64,000 nt of DNA from Arthrobacter sp. ISL-85 (GCF_018613675.1 NZ_JAGGPQ010000003.1:423-64422), one strand, 5' to 3'. Positions 24,819 through 35,109 are shown, numbered from the stretch's first letter. Translations and numbers: made by a program. Notes: a model not told the origin generated them from the letters alone.

Positions 24819-27197
24819 CTACTGGCCCGCTGCCCTATGTGTGTTCGAGCCGGAAGCAAACACGTTGGACGGCTGTCGGTTCCCTGGAGACGCGGGGTGG
24901 CCTGCATCCTTCTGGTCCGGCACCAGAACGGGGGCTGTGAGCACATCCAGCTCAGGAATATCGCCTGACCATGCTTCAACTTCTACGAGCGCGTGCTGGG
25001 CAGTAGTGGCCTGCGAAAGACTTGAGGACGGCCGGTCGGATGTCAGCACATTGGGATTGCCGTGGCGGCAGAACGATGGATCATCGGGAGCGGGGTCGTA
25101 CCAGGCCCCTGCTGAAAGCTGGACAACTCCCGGACGTATGGCAGCGGAAACCATCAGGCCGCCCAGGCACCTTCCACGGTCGTTTCGAACCAGGACAACC
25201 TGTCCGTCCGAAAGTCCCCGGGCGGCGGCATCTTCAGGATTCATTCGAAGGGGCTCGCGTCCCTGTATTTTGGACTTTTGACTGGTGGCCCCGATGTCCA
25301 GCTGGCTGTGCAGCTTGGTCTTAGGTTGATTCGCTATCAGGTGCAGCGGGTAATCGCAGGCTGATCCAAGCCATTCGTCGGGCTCAATCCAAACGGGATG
25401 GCCGGGACAATCTGGGTAGCCGAAACTTTCGATCGTCGAGGAAAAAATCTCAATCTTGCCGCTAGGGGTGGCCAGTGGATTCTTAATTGGATCGCGCCGG
25501 AATTCGGAAAAAAGTACCTGATCCGGCTTTATAACGGGGATCTCGATTTTCTCGCTCGCCCAAAATGTGTCGAAATCCACGACGACTGTTCCCTTGTCAG
25601 CGAGCCTCTTCTGCCACCCGTCGTATAGGTGGCGAAGCCAGCCCATAGTGTCCCGGTTTTCAGTGAAAACATCACCTCGTCCCATCTTTTCCGCCACTGC
25701 GGCGAAGATATCGAAATCGTCGCGTGCTTCTCCAGCGGGTGCCGTTAGAGCGTGCATGGGAAAGAACGTAGGGTCGTTACGGCCGGCCCCATAGTCGTTT
25801 CGCTCAAACGTCATGGTTGCAGGCAGAACTATATCGGCGTGCCGCGCGGTACTCGTCCAGAACTGCTCATTAACGATGACGGTTGCGGGTTTTGACCATG
25901 CTTTACGGAATTTGGCAAGGTCTTGGTGATGGTGGAAGGGGTTGCCCCCGGCCCAATAGATCAGCTCGATTTTTGGCAGAGTCAAACGGTTGCCATTGAA
26001 GTCGATCTGGCTACCCGGTTCGAGCAGCATGTCCGAGATCCGAGCTACCGGGATGTAGGACGGTTCTTGGTTTCGCCCTTGGGGAAAGGAGGGCGCGCTC
26101 GAGACTCGCAAAGGCAATCCAACGTCTGCCGAGGAGCCATATCCATGCTGGAAACCACCACCAGGCAGCCCGATCTGGCCGAGCATGGCTGCCAGCGTCA
26201 CACCGAGCCAAACAGGTTGCTCGCCATGCTGCTGCCGCTGCATTGACCAACTGATGTTGATCATCGTCCGGGATGCTGCCATCTCGCGCGCAAGCCGGAC
26301 GATTCGCTCGGCAGGTATCGATGTCAACTTTTCTGCCCACTGGGGGTTCTTGGGCGCTCCGTCAACTTCACCGCGTAGGTAGGACAAGAATCTATCCGCC
26401 CCAACGCAATAGCGGTCCAGAAATTGCGAGTCAGCGAGGTTTTCAGCATCAAGGACGAAGGCCAATGCCAGCATCAAAGCGGCATCACTGCCGGGAACGG
26501 GGGCGATCCATTCGGCCTGAGCTTCCCGATAAGTATCGTCCGCGATCGGTGATACATCGATGAAGCGGCAGCCGCGCGCAACCGCCTCCTTTATTGCGTT
26601 GCGAGCGACGTGTCGGCCAATTCCACCAGGGCCTATTCCACTGTTTTTTTCTGACAATCCGCCAAACGCAACGAACAGTTGCGTATTCTGGCTGACCACG
26701 TCCCAGGATGTTGCCTTCGCCATGATTTCAACCGGGGGAGCGATCACGTGCGGAAGCAGTACGCCGGAGGCCCCGTAACTGTAGTCGGTCACACCTGCAA
26801 CATATCCGCCGAGGGAGTTCAGGAATCTGTGGATTTGGCTTTGGGTGTGATGGAAGCGGCCGGCGCTGGCCCATCCGTATGAGCAGCCGTACACAGCTGT
26901 GGGGCCGTATTCCGCGTAGACACGACTGAGTTCCGCACTTACAAGCTCTATGGCCCGTTCCCAGGACACCTCCACGAAGGGCTCAGAACCACGTCCTGAT
27001 CCACTCCCCGGCCCGTGCTCCAGCCATCCCGAACGAACGGCGGGGCGCAGGACGCGGGTTGGATGATGTTGCGCCGAGGCCACATTATCGAGAATGTCTC
27101 GGGGGTCTGGGTCACTAGACCATGGTTTGACGGACCGTAGAGACTTGCCATCGCTTTCAGCTTCGAAGGCTCCCCAGTGTGTCAAATGCGTGCCCAT
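24819..27197 (-). CDS. Molybdopterin oxidoreductase of the BisC/TorA type (S- or N-oxide reductase)
   Basis: 792 residues. THWGAFEAESDGKSL opens the DMSO-reductase-type N-terminus without an Fe-S cysteine set; CSYGWASAGRFHHTQSQ holds the serine expected to ligate Mo; later blocks are YWAGGNPFHHHQDL, FWTSTARHADIVLPATMTFE and NDYGAGRNDP, and the C-terminal cofactor domain has ANQPKTKLHSQLDIG. No Tat signal peptide, so cytoplasmic like biotin sulfoxide reductase. AAGGGG nine bases before ATG 27197. No haem partner is nearby, so it probably takes electrons from a soluble donor. The C-terminal 60 residues are disordered. Confidence 0.9.
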   Translation of the reverse strand: MGTHLTHWGAFEAESDGKSLRSVKPWSSDPDPRDILDNVASAQHHPTRVLRPAVRSGWLEHGPGSGSGRGSEPFVEVSWERAIELVSAELSRVYAEYGPTAVYGCSYGWASAGRFHHTQSQIHRFLNSLGGYVAGVTDYSYGASGVLLPHVIAPPVEIMAKATSWDVVSQNTQLFVAFGGLSEKNSGIGPGGIGRHVARNAIKEAVARGCRFIDVSPIADDTYREAQAEWIAPVPGSDAALMLALAFVLDAENLADSQFLDRYCVGADRFLSYLRGEVDGAPKNPQWAEKLTSIPAERIVRLAREMAASRTMINISWSMQRQQHGEQPVWLGVTLAAMLGQIGLPGGGFQHGYGSSADVGLPLRVSSAPSFPQGRNQEPSYIPVARISDMLLEPGSQIDFNGNRLTLPKIELIYWAGGNPFHHHQDLAKFRKAWSKPATVIVNEQFWTSTARHADIVLPATMTFERNDYGAGRNDPTFFPMHALTAPAGEARDDFDIFAAVAEKMGRGDVFTENRDTMGWLRHLYDGWQKRLADKGTVVVDFDTFWASEKIEIPVIKPDQVLFSEFRRDPIKNPLATPSGKIEIFSSTIESFGYPDCPGHPVWIEPDEWLGSACDYPLHLIANQPKTKLHSQLDIGATSQKSKIQGREPLRMNPEDAAARGLSDGQVVLVRNDRGRCLGGLMVSAAIRPGVVQLSAGAWYDPAPDDPSFCRHGNPNVLTSDRPSSSLSQATTAQHALVEVEAWSGDIPELDVLTAPVLVPDQKDAGHPASPGNRQPSNVFASGSNTHRAAGQ

Positions 27198-27412
27198 GCT
27201 TTGGGTCCCCTTGCGTCGTATCGTCGATCTGGATCCCGTTCACGTCGTTAGACGCACCAGTCCACTTTGAGAACAGAGTAGATGCAGAAACGGAATGGTG
27301 AACATTGGAGCAGAGCCGACAGCACGTTCGTGTGCTCGGGGAAACTCCAAACGAGCGCTGGTTGGAAGTTCCGATGCACTGGCTGCCGGGCTCATGGCCA
27401 AAAAAGCGAAAA

Positions 27413-27444
27413 CGCTGGCCCGGAGCATTAGCTCCCGGCCAGCG
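27413..27444 (-). terminator. Intrinsic terminator downstream of the MDR gene
   Basis: Arms 27413-27426 and 27431-27444 pair at 13 of 14 positions around the tetraloop ATTA. On the minus strand the stem is followed by TTTTCGCTTTTTT, and it begins 28 bases after the MDR stop. A good Rho-independent terminator. Confidence 0.75.
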
Positions 27445-27471
27445 CCTTCACGTGTTTCAGTTACGGGTACT

Positions 27472-28620
27472 TCAATCGGAACTTTTCGAACCGTCAGGCG
27501 TCACGACAATCTTGCCGATATGGGTTCTCTTCAGCATTGTCTCCTGGGCCTTACTGAGCTCAGAGAGCGGATAGACTTCTTCGACGAGAGGCTTGATCTT
27601 TCCCTGCTCGATGAGACCGACAAGGCGCGCGAACGTCTCGGGCGTCGGGTTAGTGATCCCGTGCAGCTCCAGGTCCTTGTAGATGAGCTCGCGAAGGTCG
27701 ATACGGCTCACCGGTCCACCGATGGCTCCTGCTGTCGCGTATCGACCCCCACGCCGAAGCATGAGGAGCAAACTCTCGAACATACTGCCCCCGACAACAT
27801 CGATAACGACGTCGGCACCACGTTCACCGATGAGAGCTGCAACGGCAGCGGCCAGGTCCGGTACCTCTCGAGGGACAAATCCGTCGACGCCGAGTTCCCG
27901 CAGTCTGGTCTCTTTCCCAGCACTCGCAATTGCGATAACACGGGCGCCACGTGCCTGCGCCAGCTGGATCGTCGCAGTGCCCACCCCACCGGCTGCGCCG
28001 GTGACGACGACTGTCTCGCCGTCGCTCAGCTCGGTCCGGGCCAGCATCTCCTCGGCAGTGTCGTAAGAGCAGGGGAAAGTGGCGAGCTCAGCGTCACTGA
28101 GGTCGGTGCTCACCCGATGTGCGTTCACAGACGGCACATGCACGTACTCTGCGAAACCTCCGTCACGGTCACCACCCAAGTACTCAACAATCTGTGCACG
28201 GCGAGGAAGCTTCGGATCCCGAACGGAGGGATCGACGACGATTCGGGTACCGATCCGGCTCTCGTCCACTCCTTCCCCGACTGCCACGATCGTTCCAGCC
28301 ACCGAGGCCCCCTGAACCCGGGGAAACGACATTTTCGTGCTATTCCAAGTGGCACCGGCATCGTCGTCGCGCCCCGACCGGCCAAGCTCCTCCGAGACGG
28401 ACTCCTCTACGACCCGGTCGTACCAGCCCGTGCGCGTGTTGATCTCGGTATTGTTGAGCGCGCACGCACCAACCTTAACCAGCACCTCTCCCGGCCCCGC
28501 AACGGGGGTCGGCAGATCGGTCCGGTACACCAGCTGGTCGAGGCCGCCGTGGCCGACCAGCTGGACCGCAGCCATCTTTGTGGGAATGTGTGTAATCGTG
28601 CTCACTGATCTCTCTGTCAT
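27472..28620 (-). CDS. MDR-superfamily NAD(P)H:quinone oxidoreductase / alcohol dehydrogenase
   Basis: 382 residues. GroES-like domain with ACALNNTEINTRTGWYDRVV and RVQGASVAGTIVAVGEGVDE; Rossmann motif VVVTGAAGGVGTATIQLA. Structural-zinc cysteines are not evident, favouring a zinc-free quinone-reductase or crotonyl-CoA-like member. An insertion rich in acidic residues sits around residue 75-90. The start is ATG 28620 or GTG 28602; neither has a strong ribosome-binding site. Eighteen bases downstream of the ALDH gene and in the same operon. Confidence 0.88.
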   Translation of the reverse strand: MTERSVSTITHIPTKMAAVQLVGHGGLDQLVYRTDLPTPVAGPGEVLVKVGACALNNTEINTRTGWYDRVVEESVSEELGRSGRDDDAGATWNSTKMSFPRVQGASVAGTIVAVGEGVDESRIGTRIVVDPSVRDPKLPRRAQIVEYLGGDRDGGFAEYVHVPSVNAHRVSTDLSDAELATFPCSYDTAEEMLARTELSDGETVVVTGAAGGVGTATIQLAQARGARVIAIASAGKETRLRELGVDGFVPREVPDLAAAVAALIGERGADVVIDVVGGSMFESLLLMLRRGGRYATAGAIGGPVSRIDLRELIYKDLELHGITNPTPETFARLVGLIEQGKIKPLVEEVYPLSELSKAQETMLKRTHIGKIVVTPDGSKSSD

Positions 28621-28638
28621 CTCTTAGTGTTCCAGCTT

Positions 28639-30087
28639 CTAAAGGTCGAGTCCGGGCTTGACCATGACGTGCTTCAGCTGGGAGTACTCGTCCAGACCGT
28701 GCAGCGATAGTTCGCGGCCGTAGCCCGACTCGCCGTATCCACCGAATGGCATCTCTGACACATTGGGGGTGTGTTGGTTGACCCAGACCGTGCCGAAGCG
28801 CAGTTCTTTGCTGAAGCGCAGGGTGCGGGCAAGATTGGTCGTCCACACGCTGGCGGACAGGCCGTAATTGACGTCGTTGGCGAGTTGCAGCATTTCGTCG
28901 TCGCTCTTTGCAGACTGGATGCTCACTACCGGGCCGAACACTTCGCTCTGAACGATCTCATCCGTCTGCTTGACATCGGTGATCACAGTCGGTTCGATGA
29001 ACCAACCTGGACGATCTGCCCGTCGTCCGCCCGTCCTGATCGTGTTGCCGGCGTCCCGTGCGCGTTCGATGAACCCGAGGACGGACTTCAGTTGCTTTTC
29101 CGAAATCACCGGCCCCAGCGTCGTGGCAGGATCGGAGGGGTCGCCGAGGACAAGCTCGCTGACTTCCTTGCAGTACGCCTCAACGAATTCTTCGTAGACC
29201 GACTCTTCAACGATGATGCGGCAAGCAGCCGTGCAATCCTGGCCAGCTCCCGAATATCCGAAAGACACGAGGTCCCTGGCCGTCTGGCGAATTGGGCTAT
29301 CCGCGAACACCAGCACCGGTGCCTTGCCGCCGAGCTCGAGGCCCACCTTCTTGACGGTCTCTGCAGCCGTTGCTGCCACAAACTTGCCGGTGGAGGTGGC
29401 GCCGGTGAATGCGATCTTTCGAATTCCGGGGTGCTTGGCCATCGCGGTGCCTGCCGATCCACTACCCAGGATGAGGTTGATTACGCCTTCAGGAAGGAAG
29501 CGGTTGGCGATCTCTACCAGCTTAAGGGTACTGAGGGGCGTCACAGTTGCCGGCTTCAGCAGCATAGTGTTGCCCGCTGCGAGGGCCGGTGCGATCTTCC
29601 AGGCTGCCATCAGCAGCGGGTAGTTCCAAGGCGTGATGAGTCCGACCACACCGAGCGGCTCCCGCCGAACCCATGACGTACTCTCGTTGTCGTACTCGTC
29701 GACGGCGGGCGCCGTTGAGATGCGGGCCGCACCCGCAAAGAATCGAATAACATCCACGACCGTCGGCACTACGAAGTCCCGCACATCTCCGATCGGAAGC
29801 CCCACGTTCAGGCTCTCGATACGCGCGAACTCGTCGGTCTCCTGCTCGACCGCGTCAGCGATCTTAAGCAGCGCGGCCGCGCGCTCAGCTGGGGAGGTGC
29901 TACCCCACGTCTTGAACGCCTCCGAGGCTCGCTGCACGGCAGCATCAACGTCGGAATCAGACGCTATCGGGAATCTGGCGATCACTTCGCCGGTCGCCGG
30001 GTTGAATACCTTCGAAGCGTCTTCACCTTTCTCATCAGCGAGGTACGTTTCTGCAAAGGCCATAAAGTCCATGCTTTCCAGAGTCAT
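28639..30087 (-). CDS. NAD(P)-dependent aldehyde dehydrogenase
   Basis: 482 residues. Catalytic Cys in GYSGAGQDCTAACRIIVE, general-base Glu in KKVGLELGGKAPVLVF, and cofactor loop FTGATSTGKFVAA. The Cys neighbourhood GQDCTAACR is typical of gamma-aminobutyraldehyde/betaine-aldehyde-type enzymes. ATG 30087 has GAGGAG upstream and gives the expected length. It is divergent from a GMC alcohol oxidase and upstream of the MDR gene, so alcohol to aldehyde to acid oxidation is the likely joint role; the substrate could be an amino- or poly-alcohol. Confidence 0.93.
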   Translation of the reverse strand: MTLESMDFMAFAETYLADEKGEDASKVFNPATGEVIARFPIASDSDVDAAVQRASEAFKTWGSTSPAERAAALLKIADAVEQETDEFARIESLNVGLPIGDVRDFVVPTVVDVIRFFAGAARISTAPAVDEYDNESTSWVRREPLGVVGLITPWNYPLLMAAWKIAPALAAGNTMLLKPATVTPLSTLKLVEIANRFLPEGVINLILGSGSAGTAMAKHPGIRKIAFTGATSTGKFVAATAAETVKKVGLELGGKAPVLVFADSPIRQTARDLVSFGYSGAGQDCTAACRIIVEESVYEEFVEAYCKEVSELVLGDPSDPATTLGPVISEKQLKSVLGFIERARDAGNTIRTGGRRADRPGWFIEPTVITDVKQTDEIVQSEVFGPVVSIQSAKSDDEMLQLANDVNYGLSASVWTTNLARTLRFSKELRFGTVWVNQHTPNVSEMPFGGYGESGYGRELSLHGLDEYSQLKHVMVKPGLDL

Positions 30088-30437
30088 TGTCGAGTTGCTC
30101 CTCAGTGGTCGTGGTGGTCGTCCAGGCTGGTCACTGTCAAGCTCAATCATCGCCTTCCGCGATGGACGCCGCCTCGTAGATTTTCTGAAACGAAGACAAA
30201 AAAGTGAGCCCTGGCACAACTGGCGGCTAAGTATCGGCACCTGGCTCGGCTTCCTGGGTCGCTCCGTCTGGGAACATGGAGATCGCCCGATATGTCATCG
30301 CTCACAAGATGCCGTCCGGTACTTCGTAATCTTCCCTAGCCCCTCCCACTGGCATTTGGGGAAAAATGTTGGCAAGGCATGGATTTCCGTCGAGAGACGC
30401 CGTTCGAACACGCCGTCTACCAAGTGAGGACAAAACA
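30088..30437. other. Divergent promoter region, ALDH and GMC genes
   Basis: 350 bases between two start codons, no gene. It should carry promoters for both directions; I found no strong palindrome. Confidence 0.5.
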
Positions 30438-32120
30438 ATGAAGCTTGACGCTTATGACTACATCATTGTTGGGGGAGGTTCCGCAGGTTGCGTCCTCGCG
30501 AACCGTTTGAGCGAAGATCCACAAAACCGAGTATTGGTCCTTGAGGCTGGACACAGATACTCCTCGCTTGATGTCCCCGTGCGGGTGCCCGCAGCATTCC
30601 TCTTCCTCATGGGCCACCCCTTCTATGACTGGCGCACCAAGTCGGAGCCGGAGACAGGGCTTAACAGTCGTCGAATTGACCACTATCACGGCAGGGTCAT
30701 GGGTGGAAGCAGCTCGATCAACGGGATGTTTTATCAGCGCGCCAATCCACTCGTCTACGAGCGTTGGGCCCAAGAGACCGGAACCGAAGAATGGGACTAC
30801 GCTCACGTTCTTCCGTATTTTAAGCGGATCGAGACATTCAAAGGCTCGGATCCATCCGGTGCGTACCGAGGTCGGTTGGGCCCTATTCCAGTCAATCAGC
30901 ATCATCACAACGGATCGCGAAACCCATTGTTCGGTGCCCTCTTTGAAGCGGCCAAGCAATCGGGGTACGAGCTCGTCAACAACGTGAACGGCTACCGCCA
31001 GGAGGGCTTCTCCTCGTTCGATTCAAACATCGACAACGGTGAACGCTACAACGCTGCGCGCACCTATTTTGCTCCAGTGAAGAAGCGGAAGAACCTCGAT
31101 GTCATCACAGGCGCTCGGGCAACCCGGGTGGTCTTCGAGGGAACACGCGCAGTCGGCGTCGAATTTGCCACCCGGTTTCGGAAGAGGACTATCGCGAGAG
31201 GCACTGAAGTCATTCTGAGCGGCGGCGCGTACAACTCGCCTCAGCTGCTGCAGCTTTCGGGCGTCGGTAACGCCGCGGAGCTGAGGGAGCACCGCATTGA
31301 CGTCGTCGCCGATCTGCCTGGCGTCGGCGAGAACCTGCAGGATCACCTTGAAGCGTTCATTATGTTCGAGTGCAAACAGCCCGTCTCCAACCAGAGCATC
31401 GTAAAAAAGTACACCTATCCGATGACCGGGCTTAAGTGGTTGTTCAATAGGACCGGGCCAGGTGCGTCGAATCACTTCGAGGGCGGCGGGTTCATACGCT
31501 CGTTCGATGACGCCCCCATGCCGAACCTGATGCTCACTATGCTCACGCTCGGGGTGCGGAATGACGGCACCCCTGCAGAGACCCCTCACGCGTATCAAAT
31601 CAACCTCGGTCCGCAACAGCCACAGTCGAAGGGGCACATCAAGTTGCGGAACAGGGATCCGTTCGAACAGCCCGTAGCGACCTTCAATTACCTGTCCACC
31701 GAACGTGATCGCCAAGAATGGATTGATGGTGTTCGCACTACACGAGCCCTCATGAATCAGCCCGCCTTCTCAGCATTCAACGGCGGCGAGCTCTCGCCCG
31801 GACCCAAAGTCCAGACGGACGAGGAGATCCTCGATTGGGTCTCCCAGGATGCCGAGACAACCTACCACCCATGCGGGACCTGCAAGATGGGGAACGATGA
31901 CCAGTCCGTCGTTGATCCTCACAGCTTCCGGGTGCACGGAGTTGAGGGCCTTCGAGTTGTCGATGCGTCGGTGATGCCGTCGATTCCGAATGCCAACCTT
32001 TACGCGCCGGTCATGATGATCGCCGAGAAAGCGGCCGACGTCATCCTTAACAAGGAGCCGCTCCCCGCTGAGCACGTCGACTTCTACCGTCATACAGCAG
32101 CGGAGGGTCTTAGCCTCTAG
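30438..32120 (+). CDS. GMC-family FAD-dependent alcohol dehydrogenase/oxidase
   Basis: 560 residues. YDYIIVGGGSAGCVLANRLS is the FAD-binding GxGxxG; HGRVMGGSSSINGMFYQRA and GGAYNSPQLLQLSGVG are the two GMC signatures; the catalytic His is in TYHPCGTCKMG and the partner His/Asn in MPSIPNANLYAPVMMIAEKA. Close in pattern to AlkJ, choline and polyethylene-glycol dehydrogenases. GAGGA lies ten bases before the ATG at 30438. Likely oxidises a primary alcohol, passing the aldehyde to the divergent ALDH. Confidence 0.94.
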   Translation: MKLDAYDYIIVGGGSAGCVLANRLSEDPQNRVLVLEAGHRYSSLDVPVRVPAAFLFLMGHPFYDWRTKSEPETGLNSRRIDHYHGRVMGGSSSINGMFYQRANPLVYERWAQETGTEEWDYAHVLPYFKRIETFKGSDPSGAYRGRLGPIPVNQHHHNGSRNPLFGALFEAAKQSGYELVNNVNGYRQEGFSSFDSNIDNGERYNAARTYFAPVKKRKNLDVITGARATRVVFEGTRAVGVEFATRFRKRTIARGTEVILSGGAYNSPQLLQLSGVGNAAELREHRIDVVADLPGVGENLQDHLEAFIMFECKQPVSNQSIVKKYTYPMTGLKWLFNRTGPGASNHFEGGGFIRSFDDAPMPNLMLTMLTLGVRNDGTPAETPHAYQINLGPQQPQSKGHIKLRNRDPFEQPVATFNYLSTERDRQEWIDGVRTTRALMNQPAFSAFNGGELSPGPKVQTDEEILDWVSQDAETTYHPCGTCKMGNDDQSVVDPHSFRVHGVEGLRVVDASVMPSIPNANLYAPVMMIAEKAADVILNKEPLPAEHVDFYRHTAAEGLSL

Positions 32121-33115
32121 GACGAGCGTTTGGTCGGCCCTCGGGCGCGGGAGCCTGTCAGTGTGGGGAGCAGCGCAACGGTAGTGTCCGTGGCAAAGCC
32201 GCAGCAATTCACCGACCCCGGGGTCGGTGGTGTCTACGCTGCATTAGCAGGCGGACTTGCACGCCGCTGCAGGTCCGCCCAGGACGCAGAGGATCACCTC
32301 GTGCAGGACCGAACTGGCTCCTCCTCGCTCACGGGAGTCACTCCGCTGATGGTCAGCCAGAGTCTGCAGGTGATATGAGACAAAGAGGGATCTGCAGCCA
32401 GGGCGATTTTTTGCAGGCTTCAACCACTCATATCCGTCAAGCGACTGGAAAACGAACAGCCAGCCATCCGAACGATTTTGGTGTATTGGTCTCTTCTCCA
32501 GGGTGTATTGGTGGGGTCACCATGAAGCCATACCGGCCGGACTTGAGGGTCCACGTGATGCCCAAAGGAGCCCCTTCGAGATCACAGACTAACGTTTATC
32601 TGGTGCTCTTTCGGGTTGAGACTCTCGCACACTTCCTCTGGTGACACCATCAGCGAAAAATCAAGCATCTTTATCAATTTACTTTTGTATAATTTTCGGA
32701 ATGAGCGACTTTATATTGTATTCCTCTATTAAGAACCTGAGTCCAATACTTCATGCTCCGCGTTCAGAGCGGACCAAGCCTGAAGGCAGGATTGGAACGT
32801 GGGATCGTTATGCTCATATTCGGCGGACAACTTCTTCCAACTTGACAGAAATTTTGCAGCTCAGCTCAAGCGGAGTCTCGTTTGCCATCCGTGAACTTAA
32901 GGGTGGCGAGCCCCTCTCGGGATGTGGATACAGTGCGCCCTATCGGCGGTGCCGTTTCGGGCACGCCGGGCCCGTACGCCAGCGGCTGTATAAGGAGTGG
33001 TCCGGAGGACACGAAAAGGTGTCTGTCGTCAGGGTAGAGATATCGACGCTCCAAGAGCGGGCGACAATTGAGTCAGCAGTAGGCGCCCCGAGGACACCGG
33101 CAGGGGTTTCGCTTG
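32121..33115. other. Nearly 1 kb without a supported gene
   Basis: Contains a perfect 20-bp palindrome at 32210-32229, a hairpin at 32250-32279 (11 of 12 pairs), and an AT-rich segment at about 32640-32740 that stands out from the surroundings. Open frames here have no family similarity. The AT-rich part could be the promoter of the MFS gene. Confidence 0.5.
32210..32279. terminator. Palindrome plus hairpin downstream of the GMC gene
   Basis: CACCGACCCCGGGGTCGGTG (32210-32229) is a perfect palindrome; arms 32250-32261 and 32268-32279 form an 11/12 stem with a six-base loop. Neither is followed by a T-run. Possible factor-assisted terminator 90-160 bases after the GMC stop, or an operator. 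Confidence 0.4.
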
Positions 33116-34510
33116 ATGACTGACTCGGCTGCTACCTCCCGCTTGGTTCCAGTGCTGATTTATGCAGCGCTGTCGACGTCTATCGTAAGTTCGCTCGGCA
33201 TGTTGCTAGTGCCTGCCATCTCACGTGAGATGAACGTTTCAGTCGGCACTGCGCAGTGGATGCTCACTGTCAACCTGTTGTTTGGAGCGATTTCGACTCC
33301 GATTATGGGGCGCCTAAGTGATGGTCCCCACAAGAAACGGCTTCTCTTGGTCTCCCTGGCCGTTATCCTTGTCGGCTCCGTGGTGGCGGCTTTGGCACCG
33401 AACTTTACGGTATTCCTCATTGGCCGGGCGCTTCAAGGATTGACCTATGGAATAGTACCGGTCACGATTTCCCTTGCACGCCGGTACGTTCCTGCTGACA
33501 AAGTGCAGGCTTCTATTTCTAGCTTGTCCGTGACAGTGGCAACCGGGTTGGGCATTGGGTACCCACTGACGGGCGTCATCGCGGGCGTGACGGAATTTCG
33601 TGTCGCGTTCTGGTTTGCCGTGCTTTTTATAGTCTCCGCGATAGTTGTGGTCTTCGTGGCAGTGCCGGCGGGACCTGATCAGCAAGCCACACGTTTACCG
33701 TTCGACTACGGCGGGGCTGCGTTCCTTAGCTTGGGTCTGGGTGGACTGCTACTCAGTGTCAGCGAGGCTCCAAAATGGGGGTGGGCTTCTCCCTGGACTA
33801 TTGGCAGCTTTGTTTTGGCGGCTCTCTGTCTGTTCTTTTGGGTTAGGACGGGGCTCCGGCTGCGGGACCCCCTGATCAACCTACGAGTATTCCAACACGG
33901 TGAGGTCTTGCTGGCTAATGCCGCTGCAGCCGGATTAGGCGCCGCACTATACATCGGTCTCTCAATTTCCAGTCTCGTCGCGCAAGCTCCCATGTCCACA
34001 GGGTATGGCATGGCTCTCCCGGTCTTCTGGGCTGGATTCGTGATGCTGCCGCTCTCCGTGGGAAGTTTCGCGGCCAACCGTTTGGTCCGCCGACTCTCAC
34101 GCCGAATAGAGCTAACAACGCTTCTGCCGAGCGGTGCCGGCATTGTGGCCGGGGCTGGAATGTTGCTTTGGTTTGCACACGATGAACTCTGGGAGATTCT
34201 CTTGGGGATGGTCACGTTTGGTGTCGGTATGGGGGCCAGTTACGCTGCAATGCCTGCTTTGATTGCACGAAGTGTGGCAAGGGCTGAATTGGGAAGTTCC
34301 GTGAGCTTCAACCAGGTCTTGAGATCTGTTGGCGCTTCCTTCGGCACCGCCGTTTCCGGCGCTGTGCTCGCGGCGAACATGGCACCTGATCTCCACGCAA
34401 CAGGGGACGGTGTCCGGGCGACTTTCGCGATCGGCGCGCTCATCTGTATGGCTGTAACCATATCGCTGCTCATTCATGCATTCGCCAGTCGCCGTCGCCT
34501 TACCGGATAG
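33116..34510 (+). CDS. MFS exporter, DHA2-like (14-helix type)
   Basis: 464 residues, mostly hydrophobic. STPIMGRLSDGPHKKRLLLV is the loop 2-3 signature; IGRALQGLTYGIVPVTISLA and SSLSVTVATGLGIGYPLTGV are the helix 4 and 5 (antiporter motif C-like) regions. The family exports drugs or metabolites by proton antiport. I chose ATG 33116 over TTG 33113. No regulator gene is adjacent. A DHA2-type drug or metabolite efflux pump is the best call. Confidence 0.9.
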   Translation: MTDSAATSRLVPVLIYAALSTSIVSSLGMLLVPAISREMNVSVGTAQWMLTVNLLFGAISTPIMGRLSDGPHKKRLLLVSLAVILVGSVVAALAPNFTVFLIGRALQGLTYGIVPVTISLARRYVPADKVQASISSLSVTVATGLGIGYPLTGVIAGVTEFRVAFWFAVLFIVSAIVVVFVAVPAGPDQQATRLPFDYGGAAFLSLGLGGLLLSVSEAPKWGWASPWTIGSFVLAALCLFFWVRTGLRLRDPLINLRVFQHGEVLLANAAAAGLGAALYIGLSISSLVAQAPMSTGYGMALPVFWAGFVMLPLSVGSFAANRLVRRLSRRIELTTLLPSGAGIVAGAGMLLWFAHDELWEILLGMVTFGVGMGASYAAMPALIARSVARAELGSSVSFNQVLRSVGASFGTAVSGAVLAANMAPDLHATGDGVRATFAIGALICMAVTISLLIHAFASRRRLTG

Positions 34511-35105
34511 GGCTGACCCGTCACTTCACACCTACCCGCCGAGTTTGGCCATAGCCGAAACGAGTCGTCAGTAACGACAGGATACGTTTCAAGCTCCATC
34601 CATGCATGGCCCATCCGTGGATCAGGATTGAACCCGACCGATCCGCCGGTAGTCCGAGTTCAGTTCAAATGAACAGTCCGAATGCCCCTGCTGTCGTTAA
34701 CTCTGGTTCTTGGGCCACTTTGCGCCAATCCAGTCGATTGCTTTTGTTTCGGATTCGGCGCGGTGGGTTTCCCAGCCGTCGTTGCCGGTGTTTGCAGGTC
34801 CTTTCAGCCCTGATTGCGATGGTGAGTCGAAGTTCCTATCTGGTGACTTTCGCTGACGGTCCAGAAAATCCTCGGCTGTAGCGAGAGGAATGATTCCATC
34901 CCGGCATAGTCTGTGCAGCACGGACCCTGCCAATGAAGCGTGTGGCGCAGCGGTAGTCCCCTAAACCAGCGTGACCGGTACAGGGGCCCGAGGATGCTCT
35001 CCCACGTGCTGGCAGCAGTTCGGTGATCTCTGCTGTTCGGGACGATGTTCTGGCGCCCGGTCGAGGGTAAACGTTCCTCGCGGGCGAGGTAACCGCTGCA
35101 GGCGG
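34511..35105. other. About 600 bases without a recognisable gene
   Basis: No family motif on either strand; probably decayed sequence joining the MFS gene to the ABC ATPase relic. Confidence 0.4.
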
Positions 35106-35109
35106 CGGA

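Noticed and set aside
27295..28608. 437-codon plus-strand frame opposite the MDR gene
   Set aside because: The minus strand carries a complete MDR enzyme and terminator; this frame is an antisense artefact of high GC.
32641..33123. 160-codon frame upstream of the MFS gene
   Set aside because: Starts in the AT-rich segment, lacks a ribosome-binding site and any recognisable domain; more likely noncoding.
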